Positions 33,678 to 42,515 of a stretch of 64,000 nucleotides of DNA are shown here, piece by piece. The position numbers and the translations under genes are program-made. A model generated the notes under the pieces. That model searched no databases. It was not told where the DNA came from and saw nothing but the letters and a program-made list of their open reading frames with translations. Source of the stretch: Massilia kyonggiensis. Lineage in GTDB: Bacteria; Pseudomonadota; Gammaproteobacteria; Burkholderiales; Burkholderiaceae_D. Each line of letters begins with the position of its first letter. Within the stretch, counting starts at the first letter, position 1. The stretch is from assembly GCF_024756235.1 (NCBI RefSeq), contig NZ_JANUGY010000013.1, positions 62,001-126,000 of the forward strand, written 5' to 3'.

Positions 33678-34227
33678 CGCGGTCGATGTAGGCCATGATC
33701 TCCGGCAGTTCCGGCACCAGCTTGAACATCGTGGCCCAGCCGAGCGAGATGCCCCACAGGACGTCGGCGGCGGAGAAGCGTTCGCCCAGCAGATATGGGC
33801 CCGCGCGCAACTGCGCCGTCAGCGTGGCGAGCATCGTGTCGAAGTCGCCATACGGGCACATCATCGGCGGCGTGGGCTCGCGCTTCATCGCGACGTCCGT
33901 AATGGCCGGCTCGAACGACGAGCCGTAGAACGCGAGCCAGCGCAGGTAAGGGCCGCGCAGCGGATCGTCCAGCGCAGGCGCGAGCCCGGCTTGCGGGAAC
34001 AGGTCGGCCAGGTAGATGAAGACGGCAGGCTGCTCCGTGACGAGGGCGTCGCCATGGCGGATGGCGGGCACCTTGCCCATCGGGTTGACGGCGAGGTAGT
34101 CCGGTGCGCGCTGCTCGTTCTTCTTGAGGTTCAGCACGTGCAGGTCGTACGGCGCGCCGAGTTCTTCGAGCAGGATGCGGGCCGCGCCGGAGCGCGAGTT
34201 CGGGGCGTGGAACAGGGTCAGGTTCAT
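33610..34227 (-). CDS. Glutathione S-transferase family protein
   Basis: The 205-residue protein has a GST N-terminal thioredoxin-like domain (1-78: LFHAPNSRSG, VNPMGKVPAI, EQPAVFIYLAD) and an all-helical C-terminal domain (90-200). The conserved GERFSAADVLWG N-capping motif lies near 160-171. The serine in NSRSG probably activates glutathione. I chose the ATG at 34227, which gives a normal GST N-terminus. Its last 68 bases run under the end of the convergent EamA gene. Confidence 0.92.
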   Translation of the reverse strand: MNLTLFHAPNSRSGAARILLEELGAPYDLHVLNLKKNEQRAPDYLAVNPMGKVPAIRHGDALVTEQPAVFIYLADLFPQAGLAPALDDPLRGPYLRWLAFYGSSFEPAITDVAMKREPTPPMMCPYGDFDTMLATLTAQLRAGPYLLGERFSAADVLWGISLGWATMFKLVPELPEIMAYIDRVSSRPAARRAAEADALLAAAQD

Positions 34228-34312
34228 GGGGGCCTCGTGATGACGATGAGCCGACAGCTTAGGCGGCGCGGAGGCCACGGTCTTGGAAAAACGCGAATGC
34301 TAGAATGCCCCG

Positions 34313-35137
34313 ATGAGCAATCTTCCCACCGTCACGGACCGCGCCAAGGGGGTCGTCGCACCGGCACTCGCCGGCAAGATGTTCCGGCTCGGCCGCTACC
34401 TGCCGCCGCCGGATCTGGCGCCGTTCCTCGACCATTACTGGATCGTCGAGTGGGACTTGCAGGGACGCCCGCCGCACACGCAGCGCACGTTGCCTTACCC
34501 GTGCGTGCACGTCGTGTTCGACCGCGCCCGCACGGGCATCTGGGGCCTGACGACGGGCTCGTTCGATTACGAATTGAAGGATGCGGGCAAGGTGTGCGGT
34601 CTGCGCTTCCGGGCAGGCGCCTTCCGCGGAGTTTTAGGCCGGCCGCTGCACACGATCACGGACAAGGTGCTGTCGCTGGCCGACGTGTTCCCGTGGGACG
34701 AGGCGGCGGCGCAGGATGCCGTGCTGGATACGCCGGACGATGCCGCGATGATCGAGGCAGCGAACGCGCTGCTGCGGTCCGTGCTGCCCGCGCCCGATCC
34801 GCAGGTCGACCGCATCGCCGCCATCCTGCGCGCGGTGGAATCGACGCCCGGGCTGACGCAGGTGGAGGAGTTGGCCGCGACGGCGCAGATGGGTGTGCGC
34901 AGCCTGCAGCAGCTGTTCAGCGAGTACGTGGGCGTGAGCCCGAAATGGGTGATCCGGCGCTTCCGGCTGCACGAGGCGGCGGACCGGCTGGCGCAGGGCG
35001 CCAACGTCGACCTGGCCGCGCTGGCGCAGGGGCTCGGCTACTTCGACCAGGCGCACTTCACGTCGGATTTCCGGCGGCTCGTGGGCAAGTCACCGGGGCG
35101 GTATCGGGAGGAAGCGCGGCAGGCGGGTGGGGGTTGA
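34313..35137 (+). CDS. AraC family transcriptional regulator
   Basis: The 274-residue protein has an N-terminal ligand domain of the DUF6597 type (LAPFLDHYWIVEWDL, then PCVHVVFD). The C-terminal AraC helix-turn-helix pair covers residues 175-265, with the signature GYFDQAHFTSDFRRLVGKSPGRYR. It is divergent from the GST gene, with about 85 bases between the starts, so control of the GST gene is plausible. The effector is unknown. Confidence 0.92.
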   Translation: MSNLPTVTDRAKGVVAPALAGKMFRLGRYLPPPDLAPFLDHYWIVEWDLQGRPPHTQRTLPYPCVHVVFDRARTGIWGLTTGSFDYELKDAGKVCGLRFRAGAFRGVLGRPLHTITDKVLSLADVFPWDEAAAQDAVLDTPDDAAMIEAANALLRSVLPAPDPQVDRIAAILRAVESTPGLTQVEELAATAQMGVRSLQQLFSEYVGVSPKWVIRRFRLHEAADRLAQGANVDLAALAQGLGYFDQAHFTSDFRRLVGKSPGRYREEARQAGGG

Positions 35138-35192
35138 ATTGGGCCACGCAATCGATCGTGCCGTTGACCGCAAGCCCGTCGCTTGGAAGATC

Positions 35193-35585
35193 ATGCAGCT
35201 CATCACGACGTTTGCCGTGCCGTCCTTGCTGATTGGCGGCCTGCGCCTCGCAGCGTACGCTCAACGGGAAACGCCCAGAGGCGACGGGACAATGGGTGCG
35301 GTCGTCTTCTCGGTATTCTTCGCGTTGTCCATGTGGTCACTGACGATCATGGTGACGGCGCGCCGTCGCATGGCGGTCGTCCGCTGGCTCGGTGGGGCCT
35401 ACATCGCGCTGACGATCCTCATCAGCCTCGCCGCCCTATGCTTCCTTGTCGATGGCATGAAGGCGGACAACGCGACGGACGCCGTACTCACGGCCGGCGC
35501 CACCGTAGTTATCGTCGCCGAATGCTGGTGGCTGTATGCGTTTGCCTTTTCGGCGGAAGCCGCGCGTTATGTCGATCCCGCATGA
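35193..35585 (+). CDS. Hypothetical four-helix membrane protein
   Basis: The 130-residue protein has four hydrophobic segments (about 3-20, 30-50, 60-84 and 95-115) and no family I recognise. The start is uncertain. ATG at 35193 has a weak GGAAG site, while a GTG at 35127 would add 22 residues and overlap the AraC gene. Membrane topology favours the shorter form. It lies between the AraC gene and the convergent CorC-type gene. Confidence 0.6.
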   Translation: MQLITTFAVPSLLIGGLRLAAYAQRETPRGDGTMGAVVFSVFFALSMWSLTIMVTARRRMAVVRWLGGAYIALTILISLAALCFLVDGMKADNATDAVLTAGATVVIVAECWWLYAFAFSAEAARYVDPA

Positions 35586-35606
35586 ACTGGATGGTATCGA
35601 ACACCG

Positions 35607-36953
35607 TCAGTCCAGATCATCCTCATCCGCCCCGCGCTCCAGCTGCGGAATCACCTTCACCAGCAAAATCCGCGGCCCATTCGTCTTCTTGACGACGACG
35701 TCAAACCGCGGAAACTCGATCCGCTGCCCCTGCTTGGGAATATCCCCCAGCTTGGCCATCAACAGCCCGCCGACGGATTCGACTTCATCCAGCCCCATCT
35801 CTTCGTTGTTGATGTCGATGCCGAGCACGCGTTCGAGCGACACGATCGGCAGGCTCGCCTTGCCGATGAACGTGCCGTCGCCCTGCGGCAGCCAGTCGTT
35901 TTCGTTGAGGCGGAACTCGTCGCGGATCTCGCCGACGATGGCGCCGAGCAGGTTGTCCAGCGTGATGAAGCCGACGGGGCGCTTGCCTTTCTCTCCGATC
36001 AGCGCGAAGTGCGGGGCGCCGCTGCGGAAGCGCCGGAACAGTTCGATCGCCGGCGTGCGCGCCGAGATCAGTTCGACGGGGCGCAGGTATTCCGTCAGGT
36101 CGTCGACGTCCTTGCCCGACTGCTCCGCGAAGAACAGGTCCTTCAGGTGGATCACGCCCAGCACCTCTTCGCCGTCCTCGTCGAAATACGGATAGCGCGA
36201 GAAACGGTTGCGGCGCATCGTGTCGAGGTTCTGCTCGAGCGTGCGGCTCGCGTACAGGGCGCTCACCTCGTTAATGGGGCGCATGAGGTCCGACACGGTG
36301 TGCTGGCTGAACTCCAGCGACTGCGCGAGGATGTGGCGCTCGTCGTGCGTGAAGCGTTCGCCCGGCGTGCCCGTGTTGGTGCGCAAAATCATCTTGAGTT
36401 CGTCGTTCGAGTAATGCGTCTCGTGGCCGCCCACGCCCGAGAGGCCCGCGACGCGCAGCACGAGGTTGGCGCTCGCGTTGAGGAGCCAGATGGCCGGGTA
36501 CATCGCCCAGTAGAAGCCGTACAGCGGCACGGCGCTCCACAGGCCCACGGCTTCCGGCACGCGGATCGCCAGCGACTTCGGCGCCAGCTCGCCCACGACG
36601 ATGTGCAGGAACGAGATCACGCTGAACGCCACGACGAACGATACGCCGTGGATGATCTTCGGGCTCGTGACGCCGACCAGCGAGAACACGGGTTCGAGCA
36701 GGTTCGCGAACGCGGGTTCGCCGACCCAGCCCAGGCCCAGCGACGCGAGCGTGATGCCCAGCTGGCAGGCGGAGAGATAAGCGTCCAGCTGGCTGTGGAC
36801 CTTGTAGAGGATGCGTCCGCGCAGGCCGCCCGTTTTGGCGATGGCGCGCACGCGGGTCTTGCGCAGGGTGACGATGCCGAATTCGGCCGCCACGAAGAAG
36901 CCGTTCAGCGCCACCAGCAGCAGCGCGAGAACGACGAGCAATACGTTTTGCAT
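35607..36953 (-). CDS. HlyC/CorC family (CNNM-type) membrane protein
   Basis: The 448-residue protein has a DUF21/CNNM membrane domain (residues 1-195, with FFVAAEFGIVTLR near 19-31). Two CBS domains cover about 215-340 (LMRPINEVSALY, VLGVIHLKDLF), and a C-terminal CorC/HlyC domain ends LLVKVIPQ. Members are linked to magnesium or cobalt efflux and to membrane stability. The label hemolysin is historical. Nothing nearby adds to the function. The length is complete. Confidence 0.93.
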   Translation of the reverse strand: MQNVLLVVLALLLVALNGFFVAAEFGIVTLRKTRVRAIAKTGGLRGRILYKVHSQLDAYLSACQLGITLASLGLGWVGEPAFANLLEPVFSLVGVTSPKIIHGVSFVVAFSVISFLHIVVGELAPKSLAIRVPEAVGLWSAVPLYGFYWAMYPAIWLLNASANLVLRVAGLSGVGGHETHYSNDELKMILRTNTGTPGERFTHDERHILAQSLEFSQHTVSDLMRPINEVSALYASRTLEQNLDTMRRNRFSRYPYFDEDGEEVLGVIHLKDLFFAEQSGKDVDDLTEYLRPVELISARTPAIELFRRFRSGAPHFALIGEKGKRPVGFITLDNLLGAIVGEIRDEFRLNENDWLPQGDGTFIGKASLPIVSLERVLGIDINNEEMGLDEVESVGGLLMAKLGDIPKQGQRIEFPRFDVVVKKTNGPRILLVKVIPQLERGADEDDLD

Positions 36954-37001
36954 AGAAGGTATGTTTACTCGAAAGGCAAAAGCCGAGCTGCATTGTAACG
37001 G

Positions 37002-37913
37002 TCAGGCCGCCGGGTGCGTCGCTTTTCGCGATCCCGCCAGGATGGCCTCGACCGCCGGGTGCATGATCTTGCGGTCGCTCGAGATCATGTAGAACTGTTC
37101 GCGCACCGTCGGCACCGACCCGACCCGCACGGCGCCGAACTGCTCGGCGACATCGTCCGCCAGCGCGGCCGGCGCGAAGAACAGGCCCAGGCCGCGCCGG
37201 CCGAACGTGTTGAGGAGGGCGTTGTCCTCGAACTCGCCGACCACGTCCGGCCGCACGTGGTGCTGTACGAACCATTCGTCGATCTTGCCCCGCAGGGCAT
37301 TATTACGTGCCGGCAGCAGGAACGGCGCGCCGTTCAGATTCCGCGGGAACGCGTCGCCCGCGCCGTAGCGCTGCGCGAGCGCGGGCGTGCCCACGACCAC
37401 CATCTCGCTGTCGAACAGCTGGTGGCTGAACACCTTCAAGGTCGCGCCGGCGCGCACTTCGCGGTCCGTCAGCACGACGTCCAGCTTGTGCAGCGCGAGG
37501 TCGGCCAGCAGCGCCTCGAACTGGTCTTCGTAGCAGACGATGCGCACGGGCCGGTCCATGCGCGTGACCGCTTCCAGCATGCGGTAGGCCGACAGCTTCG
37601 GCAGCGAGTCCGAGATGCCCACCGTGAGGCGCGTGCGGCCGCTGTCGAACTCGTTCAGCGCCTCCTGCATCTGCTCGCCCAGCAAGAAGATCTGGTCGGC
37701 ATAGCCCAGCGCCAGCCGGCCCGCTTCCGTCAGCACGAGCCGCCGGCCCTGCTGCGCGAACAGCGTCTTGCCCAGCGATTGCTCCAGCAGCGTCAATTGC
37801 GAACTGACCGTCTGCACGGCGAGTCCAAGCCGCTCGGCGGCGCGCGTGATGCCGCCTTCGTTGGCCACGACCCAGAAGTAATACAGGTGCCGAAAATTGA
37901 TGTCGGATTTCAT
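37002..37913 (-). CDS. nhaR: LysR-type regulator NhaR
   Basis: The 303-residue protein begins with INFRHLYYFWVVANEGG, typical of NhaR. It then has a winged helix (residues 8-66) and a substrate domain containing DEWFVQHHVRPDVVGEFEDNALL, which NhaR proteins share. In E. coli NhaR senses Na+ and activates nhaA, but no antiporter gene is present here. It is divergent from the DUF475-TerD operon with about 120 bp between, suggesting control of that operon by ion or membrane stress. Confidence 0.88.
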   Translation of the reverse strand: MKSDINFRHLYYFWVVANEGGITRAAERLGLAVQTVSSQLTLLEQSLGKTLFAQQGRRLVLTEAGRLALGYADQIFLLGEQMQEALNEFDSGRTRLTVGISDSLPKLSAYRMLEAVTRMDRPVRIVCYEDQFEALLADLALHKLDVVLTDREVRAGATLKVFSHQLFDSEMVVVGTPALAQRYGAGDAFPRNLNGAPFLLPARNNALRGKIDEWFVQHHVRPDVVGEFEDNALLNTFGRRGLGLFFAPAALADDVAEQFGAVRVGSVPTVREQFYMISSDRKIMHPAVEAILAGSRKATHPAA

Positions 37914-38035
37914 TATCAGGTGAATAACGCAGGTTTTTTCGAAGTGATTCTCTTGTTATCTTCGCTTTTTCAATTGGATCATCGCCTCTACACTGCGCCT
38001 TGTCAACAACACATATCCCAAGAAGGGACATAAGA

Positions 38036-39106
38036 ATGAAGCATTTTAGGGTGTCATTCATCGTCACGGCGCTGTGCCTGCTGGGCTCAGCCTGGTGGGG
38101 CTACGAACATGCCGGCCTGGCCGGCGCGCTGACGGCGATGGGTATCGCCGCGATTCTCGCGGTCATGGAAGTCTCGCTGTCGTTCGACAACGCGGTGGTC
38201 AACGCCTCCGTACTGAAAACGTGGGACGAGTTCTGGAAAAAGCTGTTCCTGGGCGTCGGCATCATCATCGCCGTGTTCGGCATGCGCCTGCTGTTCCCGC
38301 TCGTGATCGTCGCGGTGGCGGCCGACCTGGGCCTGATGGACGTGTGGAACATGGCCTTGCAGGATCCGAAGCAGTACTCGATGCACCTGACGAACCACCA
38401 CGCGGAAGTGGCGGCGTTCGGCGGCATGTTCCTGCTGCTGGTCTTCCTGAACTTCCTGTTCGATGAAGAAAAGGAACACCACTGGCTCGGCCACTTCGAA
38501 GAGAAGCTCGGCTCGCTCGGCAAGGTATCGTCGATCGCCGTGATGATTTCGATCGGCGCGCTGATGGCCAGCCTGTCGCTGGTGCCGGAAGCCCAGAAGA
38601 TGGTCGTGCTGATCTCGGGCCTGTGGGGCATCCTGATCTACGTCGGCGTGGACGTGCTGTCGAACCTGCTCGAGAAGTCGGAAGAGGGCGGCGGCGACGT
38701 CGGCGAGATGGTCAAGCGCGGCGGTATCGGCGGCTTCCTGTACCTGGAAGTGCTGGATGCATCGTTCAGCTTCGACGGCGTGATCGGCGCGTTCGCCATC
38801 ACCAACGACGTCGTGATCATCATGCTGGGCCTGGCGATCGGTGCGATGTTCGTGCGTTCGCTGACGGTGTATCTGGTGGAAAAGGGCACGCTCGACCAGT
38901 TCGTGTACCTGGAGCACGGCGCTCACTACGCGATCGGTATCCTGGCCCTGATCATGCTGGCGAGTATGAAGTTCCACGTGCCGGAGCTGGTCACGGGTCT
39001 CGCGGGTGTCGCCTTCATCGGTGCCTCGGTGTGGTCGTCGATCCGGTATCGCAAGAAGCAGGAAGCGTTGGGTGTGGGCGGCAAAGAGTTCGCCCGCGTC
39101 GAATGA
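38036..39106 (+). CDS. DUF475 (TerC-like) integral membrane protein
   Basis: The 356-residue protein has about nine membrane helices and two matching motifs, EVSLSFDNAVVNA (near 43-55) and EVLDASFSFDGVIGA (near 239-253). Their acidic residues resemble the metal-binding repeats of TerC. It is a DUF475 family member, distantly related to TerC. I chose the ATG at 38036, behind AGAAGGGA. It is the first gene of the Ter-like operon and probably anchors TerD complexes at the membrane or moves a divalent metal. Confidence 0.9.
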   Translation: MKHFRVSFIVTALCLLGSAWWGYEHAGLAGALTAMGIAAILAVMEVSLSFDNAVVNASVLKTWDEFWKKLFLGVGIIIAVFGMRLLFPLVIVAVAADLGLMDVWNMALQDPKQYSMHLTNHHAEVAAFGGMFLLLVFLNFLFDEEKEHHWLGHFEEKLGSLGKVSSIAVMISIGALMASLSLVPEAQKMVVLISGLWGILIYVGVDVLSNLLEKSEEGGGDVGEMVKRGGIGGFLYLEVLDASFSFDGVIGAFAITNDVVIIMLGLAIGAMFVRSLTVYLVEKGTLDQFVYLEHGAHYAIGILALIMLASMKFHVPELVTGLAGVAFIGASVWSSIRYRKKQEALGVGGKEFARVE

Positions 39107-39147
39107 AACGTGAAAAAGCAGTACTTTTAACCTGAAGGAGAATCATC

Positions 39148-39723
39148 ATGGCAATCAGCTTGCAAAAAGGCGGTAACGTCAACCTGTCGAAGGAAGCACC
39201 GGGCCTGTCCAGCCTGAAACTGGGCCTCGGCTGGGACGTGCGCGCCACCGATGGCGCCGCGTTCGACCTGGACGGCGTCGCGTTCCTGCTGAACCAGTCG
39301 GGCAAGGTCCGCTCGGATGCCGACTTCATCTTCTACAACAACGCCAAGTCGTCCGACGGCTCGGTGCAGCACTCGGGCGACAACCGCACCGGTGCCGGCG
39401 AGGGCGATGACGAGACGCTCAGCATCGACCTGACCAAGGTCCCGGCCGACGTCGACCGCATCGTGCTGGCCGTGACGATCCACGAAGGCGATACGCGCCG
39501 CCAGAATTTCGGCATGGTCGGCAAGGCGTTCATCCGCTGCATCAACGCGGCCAACAACAGCGAGATCGCCCGCTACGACCTGTCCGAAGACGGTTCGACC
39601 GAGTCGGCCATGATTTTCGGCGAGGTGTATCGTAACGGCGCGGACTGGAAGTTCCGCGCGGTGGGCCAGGGTTTCAACGGCGGCCTCGGCCCCCTCGCCA
39701 AGAACTATGGCGTGAACGTCTGA
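39148..39723 (+). CDS. terD: TerD family protein, first copy
   Basis: The 191-residue TerD domain protein has the family hallmarks KLGLGWDVR near 23-31, an acidic calcium-binding loop with SDADFIFYNN and HSGDNRTGAGEGDDE, and CINAANNSEIARYDLSED. TerD proteins are cytoplasmic, bind Ca2+ and act in resistance to tellurite, phage or oxidative stress. GAAGGAG precedes the ATG. It lies between DUF475 and AIM24 genes on one transcript and is related to, but not identical with, the copy at 40472. Confidence 0.94.
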   Translation: MAISLQKGGNVNLSKEAPGLSSLKLGLGWDVRATDGAAFDLDGVAFLLNQSGKVRSDADFIFYNNAKSSDGSVQHSGDNRTGAGEGDDETLSIDLTKVPADVDRIVLAVTIHEGDTRRQNFGMVGKAFIRCINAANNSEIARYDLSEDGSTESAMIFGEVYRNGADWKFRAVGQGFNGGLGPLAKNYGVNV

Positions 39724-39756
39724 ACCTAACTGCGCCGGCCTGAAAGGAAGCTAGAA

Positions 39757-40452
39757 ATGCCAGTGTTTACCGTGACCGGGGACGTCGATCCCTTCCTGCA
39801 TGTGTCCATGAAACGCGGGGAGACCATCTACTGCGAATCGGATGCGATGGTCATGATGGAATCGACGCTCGACCTCAAGGGCAAGATGAAGGGGGGCCTG
39901 GGCAGCGCGCTGATGCGCACCTTCGCCAACGGCGAGTCGTTCTTCCAGCAGCACATCGAAGCGACCCGCGGCGACGGCGACTGCCTGCTGTCTCCCACGC
40001 TGCCGGGTGCGATGCAGGTGGTCGACTGCGGCCCGAACCAGTTCATCATCAGCGACGGCGCGTTCGTCGCGGCCAGTTCCGGCGTCGACCTGCGCGTGCG
40101 CACCCAGAGCCTCGGCAACGCGCTGTTCGCCCAGAGCGGCGGCTTCTTCGTGACCGAGACTGCGGGCAGCGGCCAGGTGGTCGTCTCCGGCTTCGGCTCG
40201 ATGAACGTGCTGGAGGTGGAGCCGGGCAAGGACGCGATCATCGACAACTCGCACGTCGTCGCCTGGGACAGCACCCTGCACTACGAGGTCTCGATCACGA
40301 CCGGCACCAGCGGCGGCTTCCTGGGCAACCTGATCAACAGCCAGACCAGCGGCGAGGGCCTCGTCCTGCGCTTCTCCGGTCGCGGCAAGATTTATGTCTG
40401 TTCGCGCAACCGCGCCACGTTCAAGGCGTGGATGCAGGCGCCCGGACGCTGA
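39757..40452 (+). CDS. AIM24 / TIGR00266 family protein
   Basis: The 231-residue protein is a double beta-helix of the AIM24 family: MKRGETIYCESDAMVMM near 18-34, SGGFFVTETAGSGQVVVSG in the middle, and GEGLVLRFSG near the end. It has no signal peptide. AIM24 domains occur with TerD and TerC-type genes in bacterial stress operons, but the biochemical role is unknown. Both flanks are TerD genes within 35 bases, which strongly implies common use. Confidence 0.92.
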   Translation: MPVFTVTGDVDPFLHVSMKRGETIYCESDAMVMMESTLDLKGKMKGGLGSALMRTFANGESFFQQHIEATRGDGDCLLSPTLPGAMQVVDCGPNQFIISDGAFVAASSGVDLRVRTQSLGNALFAQSGGFFVTETAGSGQVVVSGFGSMNVLEVEPGKDAIIDNSHVVAWDSTLHYEVSITTGTSGGFLGNLINSQTSGEGLVLRFSGRGKIYVCSRNRATFKAWMQAPGR

Positions 40453-40471
40453 CAATTAAGGAGTAATTGAG

Positions 40472-41053
40472 ATGGCAGTCAATCTGCAGAAGGGCCAGAA
40501 GATTTCGCTGGAGAAGGAAGCCGGCGGCGCCCTGTCCCGCGTGACGATGGGCCTCGGCTGGGACGTCGCGAAGTCGGGCGGTTTCTTCGGCTTCGGCGCG
40601 AAGAGCCAGGCCGTCGACCTGGACGCCTCCGTCGTGATGTTCGACGAATCGAACCGCCCGGTCGACGTGGTCTGGTTCCGCCAGTTGAAAAGCCGCGACG
40701 GCAGCGTCACGCACACCGGCGACAACCGCACGGGTGCCGGCGACGGCGACGACGAGCAGATCGTCGTCGACCTGCGCACGGTGCCGGCGAACGTGAGGTC
40801 GCTCGTCTTCACCGTGAACAGCTTCACGGGCCAGAATTTCTCGACGGTCCAGAACGCGTTCTGCCGCCTGTTCGACACGGGCAGCGGCAAGGAGATCGCG
40901 CGCTACGACCTGTCGGTGCAGGGCTCGCACACGGCCCAGATCATGGCCAAGCTGTACCGCCATAACGGCGAGTGGAAGATGCATGCGATCGGCGAGAACG
41001 GCACCGGCCGTACGTTCGACGACCTCATGCCGCTGATCGTCCCGCACCTGTAA
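40472..41053 (+). CDS. terD: TerD family protein, second copy
   Basis: The 193-residue TerD protein has MGLGWDVAKS near 27-36, then DASVVMFDESN and HTGDNRTGAGDGDDEQ, the calcium-binding loop. It starts behind AAGGAGT. It differs from the first copy by an insert of Gly/Phe (SGGFFGFGAKSQ) after the first strand. It ends the operon, and an array of four hairpins follows. Two diverged TerD paralogs may form a mixed complex. Confidence 0.93.
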   Translation: MAVNLQKGQKISLEKEAGGALSRVTMGLGWDVAKSGGFFGFGAKSQAVDLDASVVMFDESNRPVDVVWFRQLKSRDGSVTHTGDNRTGAGDGDDEQIVVDLRTVPANVRSLVFTVNSFTGQNFSTVQNAFCRLFDTGSGKEIARYDLSVQGSHTAQIMAKLYRHNGEWKMHAIGENGTGRTFDDLMPLIVPHL

Positions 41054-41070
41054 TCGTTTTTTGTCGTCCC

Positions 41071-41185
41071 TGCGGACCAGTCTCCGTCCGCAGATCCAAC
41101 GTGGGCGGCTTGGCGCCCACGCCCTTTAACGGCTCCCTCGGGAGCCGTCTTTTTTTGTATCGGCCTCCTTGTGAGGCCGTCTTTC
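41071..41185 (+). terminator. Array of four hairpins ending the Ter-like operon
   Basis: Four perfect stems follow in series: TGCGGAC/GTCCGCA (41071-41092), GTGGGCG/CGCCCAC (41101-41120), ACGGCTCC/GGAGCCGT (41129-41148) and CGGCCTC/GAGGCCG (41161-41179). The third is a classic rho-independent terminator followed by seven T (41150-41156), and the fourth has a weaker T tract. The first two have no T-run and may protect the mRNA end. Confidence 0.8.
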
Positions 41186-41198
41186 TTGTAAATATATC

Positions 41199-41248
41199 TT
41201 GACCCTGGGTGCTTTTCGGCCTACTGTATTACTCAATTAATACAGTAG
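41199..41248 (+). promoter_or_regulatory. Promoter with palindromic GntR (YtrA-type) operator
   Basis: TTGACC (41199-41204) and TACTGT (41222-41227) form a promoter with 17-base spacing. CTACTGTATTA (41221-41231) and TAATACAGTAG (41238-41248) are a perfect 11-bp inverted repeat with a six-base spacer that covers the -10 element. The GntR gene starts six bases later, so autorepression is very likely. Confidence 0.75.
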
Positions 41249-41253
41249 ACACC

Positions 41254-41646
41254 ATGCCCTCACACACCGCCAACCTGTTTTCGATCGCGACCGGCTCGTC
41301 CGAACCGATCTACCGCCAGCTCGTCGAGCAGGTGCGCCGCCTGTCCGCCAGCGGCCAGCTCCGCCCCGGTGACGAGATGCCGTCCGTGCGCGAGATCGCG
41401 CAGGCGCTGGCGCTCAATCCGATGACCGTCTCCAAGGCGTACAGCCTGCTGGAGATGGAAGGCGTGCTCGCGCGCCGGCGCGGTCTCGGCATGGTCGTCG
41501 CGGACTCCGCACCCGCGCAGCCCGCCGACCGCGCCGATCTGCTCCGTCCCACGCTCGAGCGCGCCGCCGTCGAGGCGCGCCAGCTCGAGCTCGATCCCGA
41601 CACCGTTCTCTCCCTGTTCGCAACCATCTTGAAGGAAACAAAATGA
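41254..41646 (+). CDS. YtrA-type GntR regulator
   Basis: The 130-residue protein is short, as in the YtrA subfamily. A GntR winged helix (residues 17-82, with PSVREIAQALALNPMTVSKAY) is followed by a helical dimerisation tail without an effector domain. I chose the ATG at 41254. The open frame extends upstream but crosses the palindrome and promoter. Its stop overlaps the ATPase start (ATGA). YtrA regulators repress adjacent ABC operons and respond to cell-wall-active agents or unknown signals. Confidence 0.9.
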   Translation: MPSHTANLFSIATGSSEPIYRQLVEQVRRLSASGQLRPGDEMPSVREIAQALALNPMTVSKAYSLLEMEGVLARRRGLGMVVADSAPAQPADRADLLRPTLERAAVEARQLELDPDTVLSLFATILKETK

Positions 41647-42515
41647 GTTCCGCCATCGTTCGCATGTCTTCGGTCAGCAAGCATTTCGGCAGCCAGCGGG
41701 TGCTCGCCGGCCTCGACTGGCAGATCGCGCCCGGCCAGGTGGTCGGCCTGCTGGGCCGCAACGGTGCCGGCAAGTCCACGCTGCTCGAATGCATGCTCGG
41801 GTTGCGCGAGGCCGACGCCGGCAGCGTGTCCCTGTTCGGCGACAGCGTCGCCGCGCTGTCGGACGACACGCGTGGCCGCATCGGCTACGTCCCGCAGCGC
41901 ACGGATTTGTTCGACTGGCTTACGCCCATGCAGATGTTCGACTACTTCCGCGCCCTGTACCCGCGCTGGAACCAGGCCAAGGTCGAGGGCCTGCTGTCGC
42001 GCTGGGACTTCGGCCCGCACCTTCGCAACAAGCCGATCAAGCGCCTGTCCGGCGGCGAGCAGCAGCGGCTTGCCATCATCCGCGCGCTGGCGCACGAGCC
42101 GGAACTGCTGATCCTCGACGAACCCGTGTCCGCACTGGACCCGGTCGGCCGGCGCGCATTCCTGCGCGAGCTGGTCGACCAGGTGATCGAGCGAGGGACG
42201 ACGGTCGTGTTCTCCACGCACATCCTGTCCGACCTGGAGCGCGTCGCGTTCGACCTCGCGTTCCTGAAGGACGGCCGCATCGCACTGCAGGGCCAGACGG
42301 ACGCGCTGCTGGAAGGCGCGCGCCGCATCGTCGTGCCGGCCGCCACCCTGCCGGGTACGCCGCTGGCGGGAGAATTGCGGCGGCGCCAGGAGGGCGCGCT
42401 GACCAGCGTGATCGTGCAGGCGCCGGGCGACGACGCCTTGCGCCTCGCGCGCGAACCCGGTGTGCGCGTGGAGCCGCTGACGCTGGAAGACCTGTTCATC
42501 GAGGTGACGCAATGA
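41643..42515 (+). CDS. ABC transporter ATP-binding protein (Ytr-like)
   Basis: The 290-residue ATPase has Walker A GRNGAGKST near residues 38-46, signature LSGGEQQRL, Walker B LLILDEPVSALD and switch histidine in STHILSDLE. It begins inside the GntR stop and ends inside the permease start (ATGA), so the three genes are translationally coupled. The role is export or envelope defence under GntR control. The substrate is unknown. Confidence 0.92.
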   Translation: MSSAIVRMSSVSKHFGSQRVLAGLDWQIAPGQVVGLLGRNGAGKSTLLECMLGLREADAGSVSLFGDSVAALSDDTRGRIGYVPQRTDLFDWLTPMQMFDYFRALYPRWNQAKVEGLLSRWDFGPHLRNKPIKRLSGGEQQRLAIIRALAHEPELLILDEPVSALDPVGRRAFLRELVDQVIERGTTVVFSTHILSDLERVAFDLAFLKDGRIALQGQTDALLEGARRIVVPAATLPGTPLAGELRRRQEGALTSVIVQAPGDDALRLAREPGVRVEPLTLEDLFIEVTQ

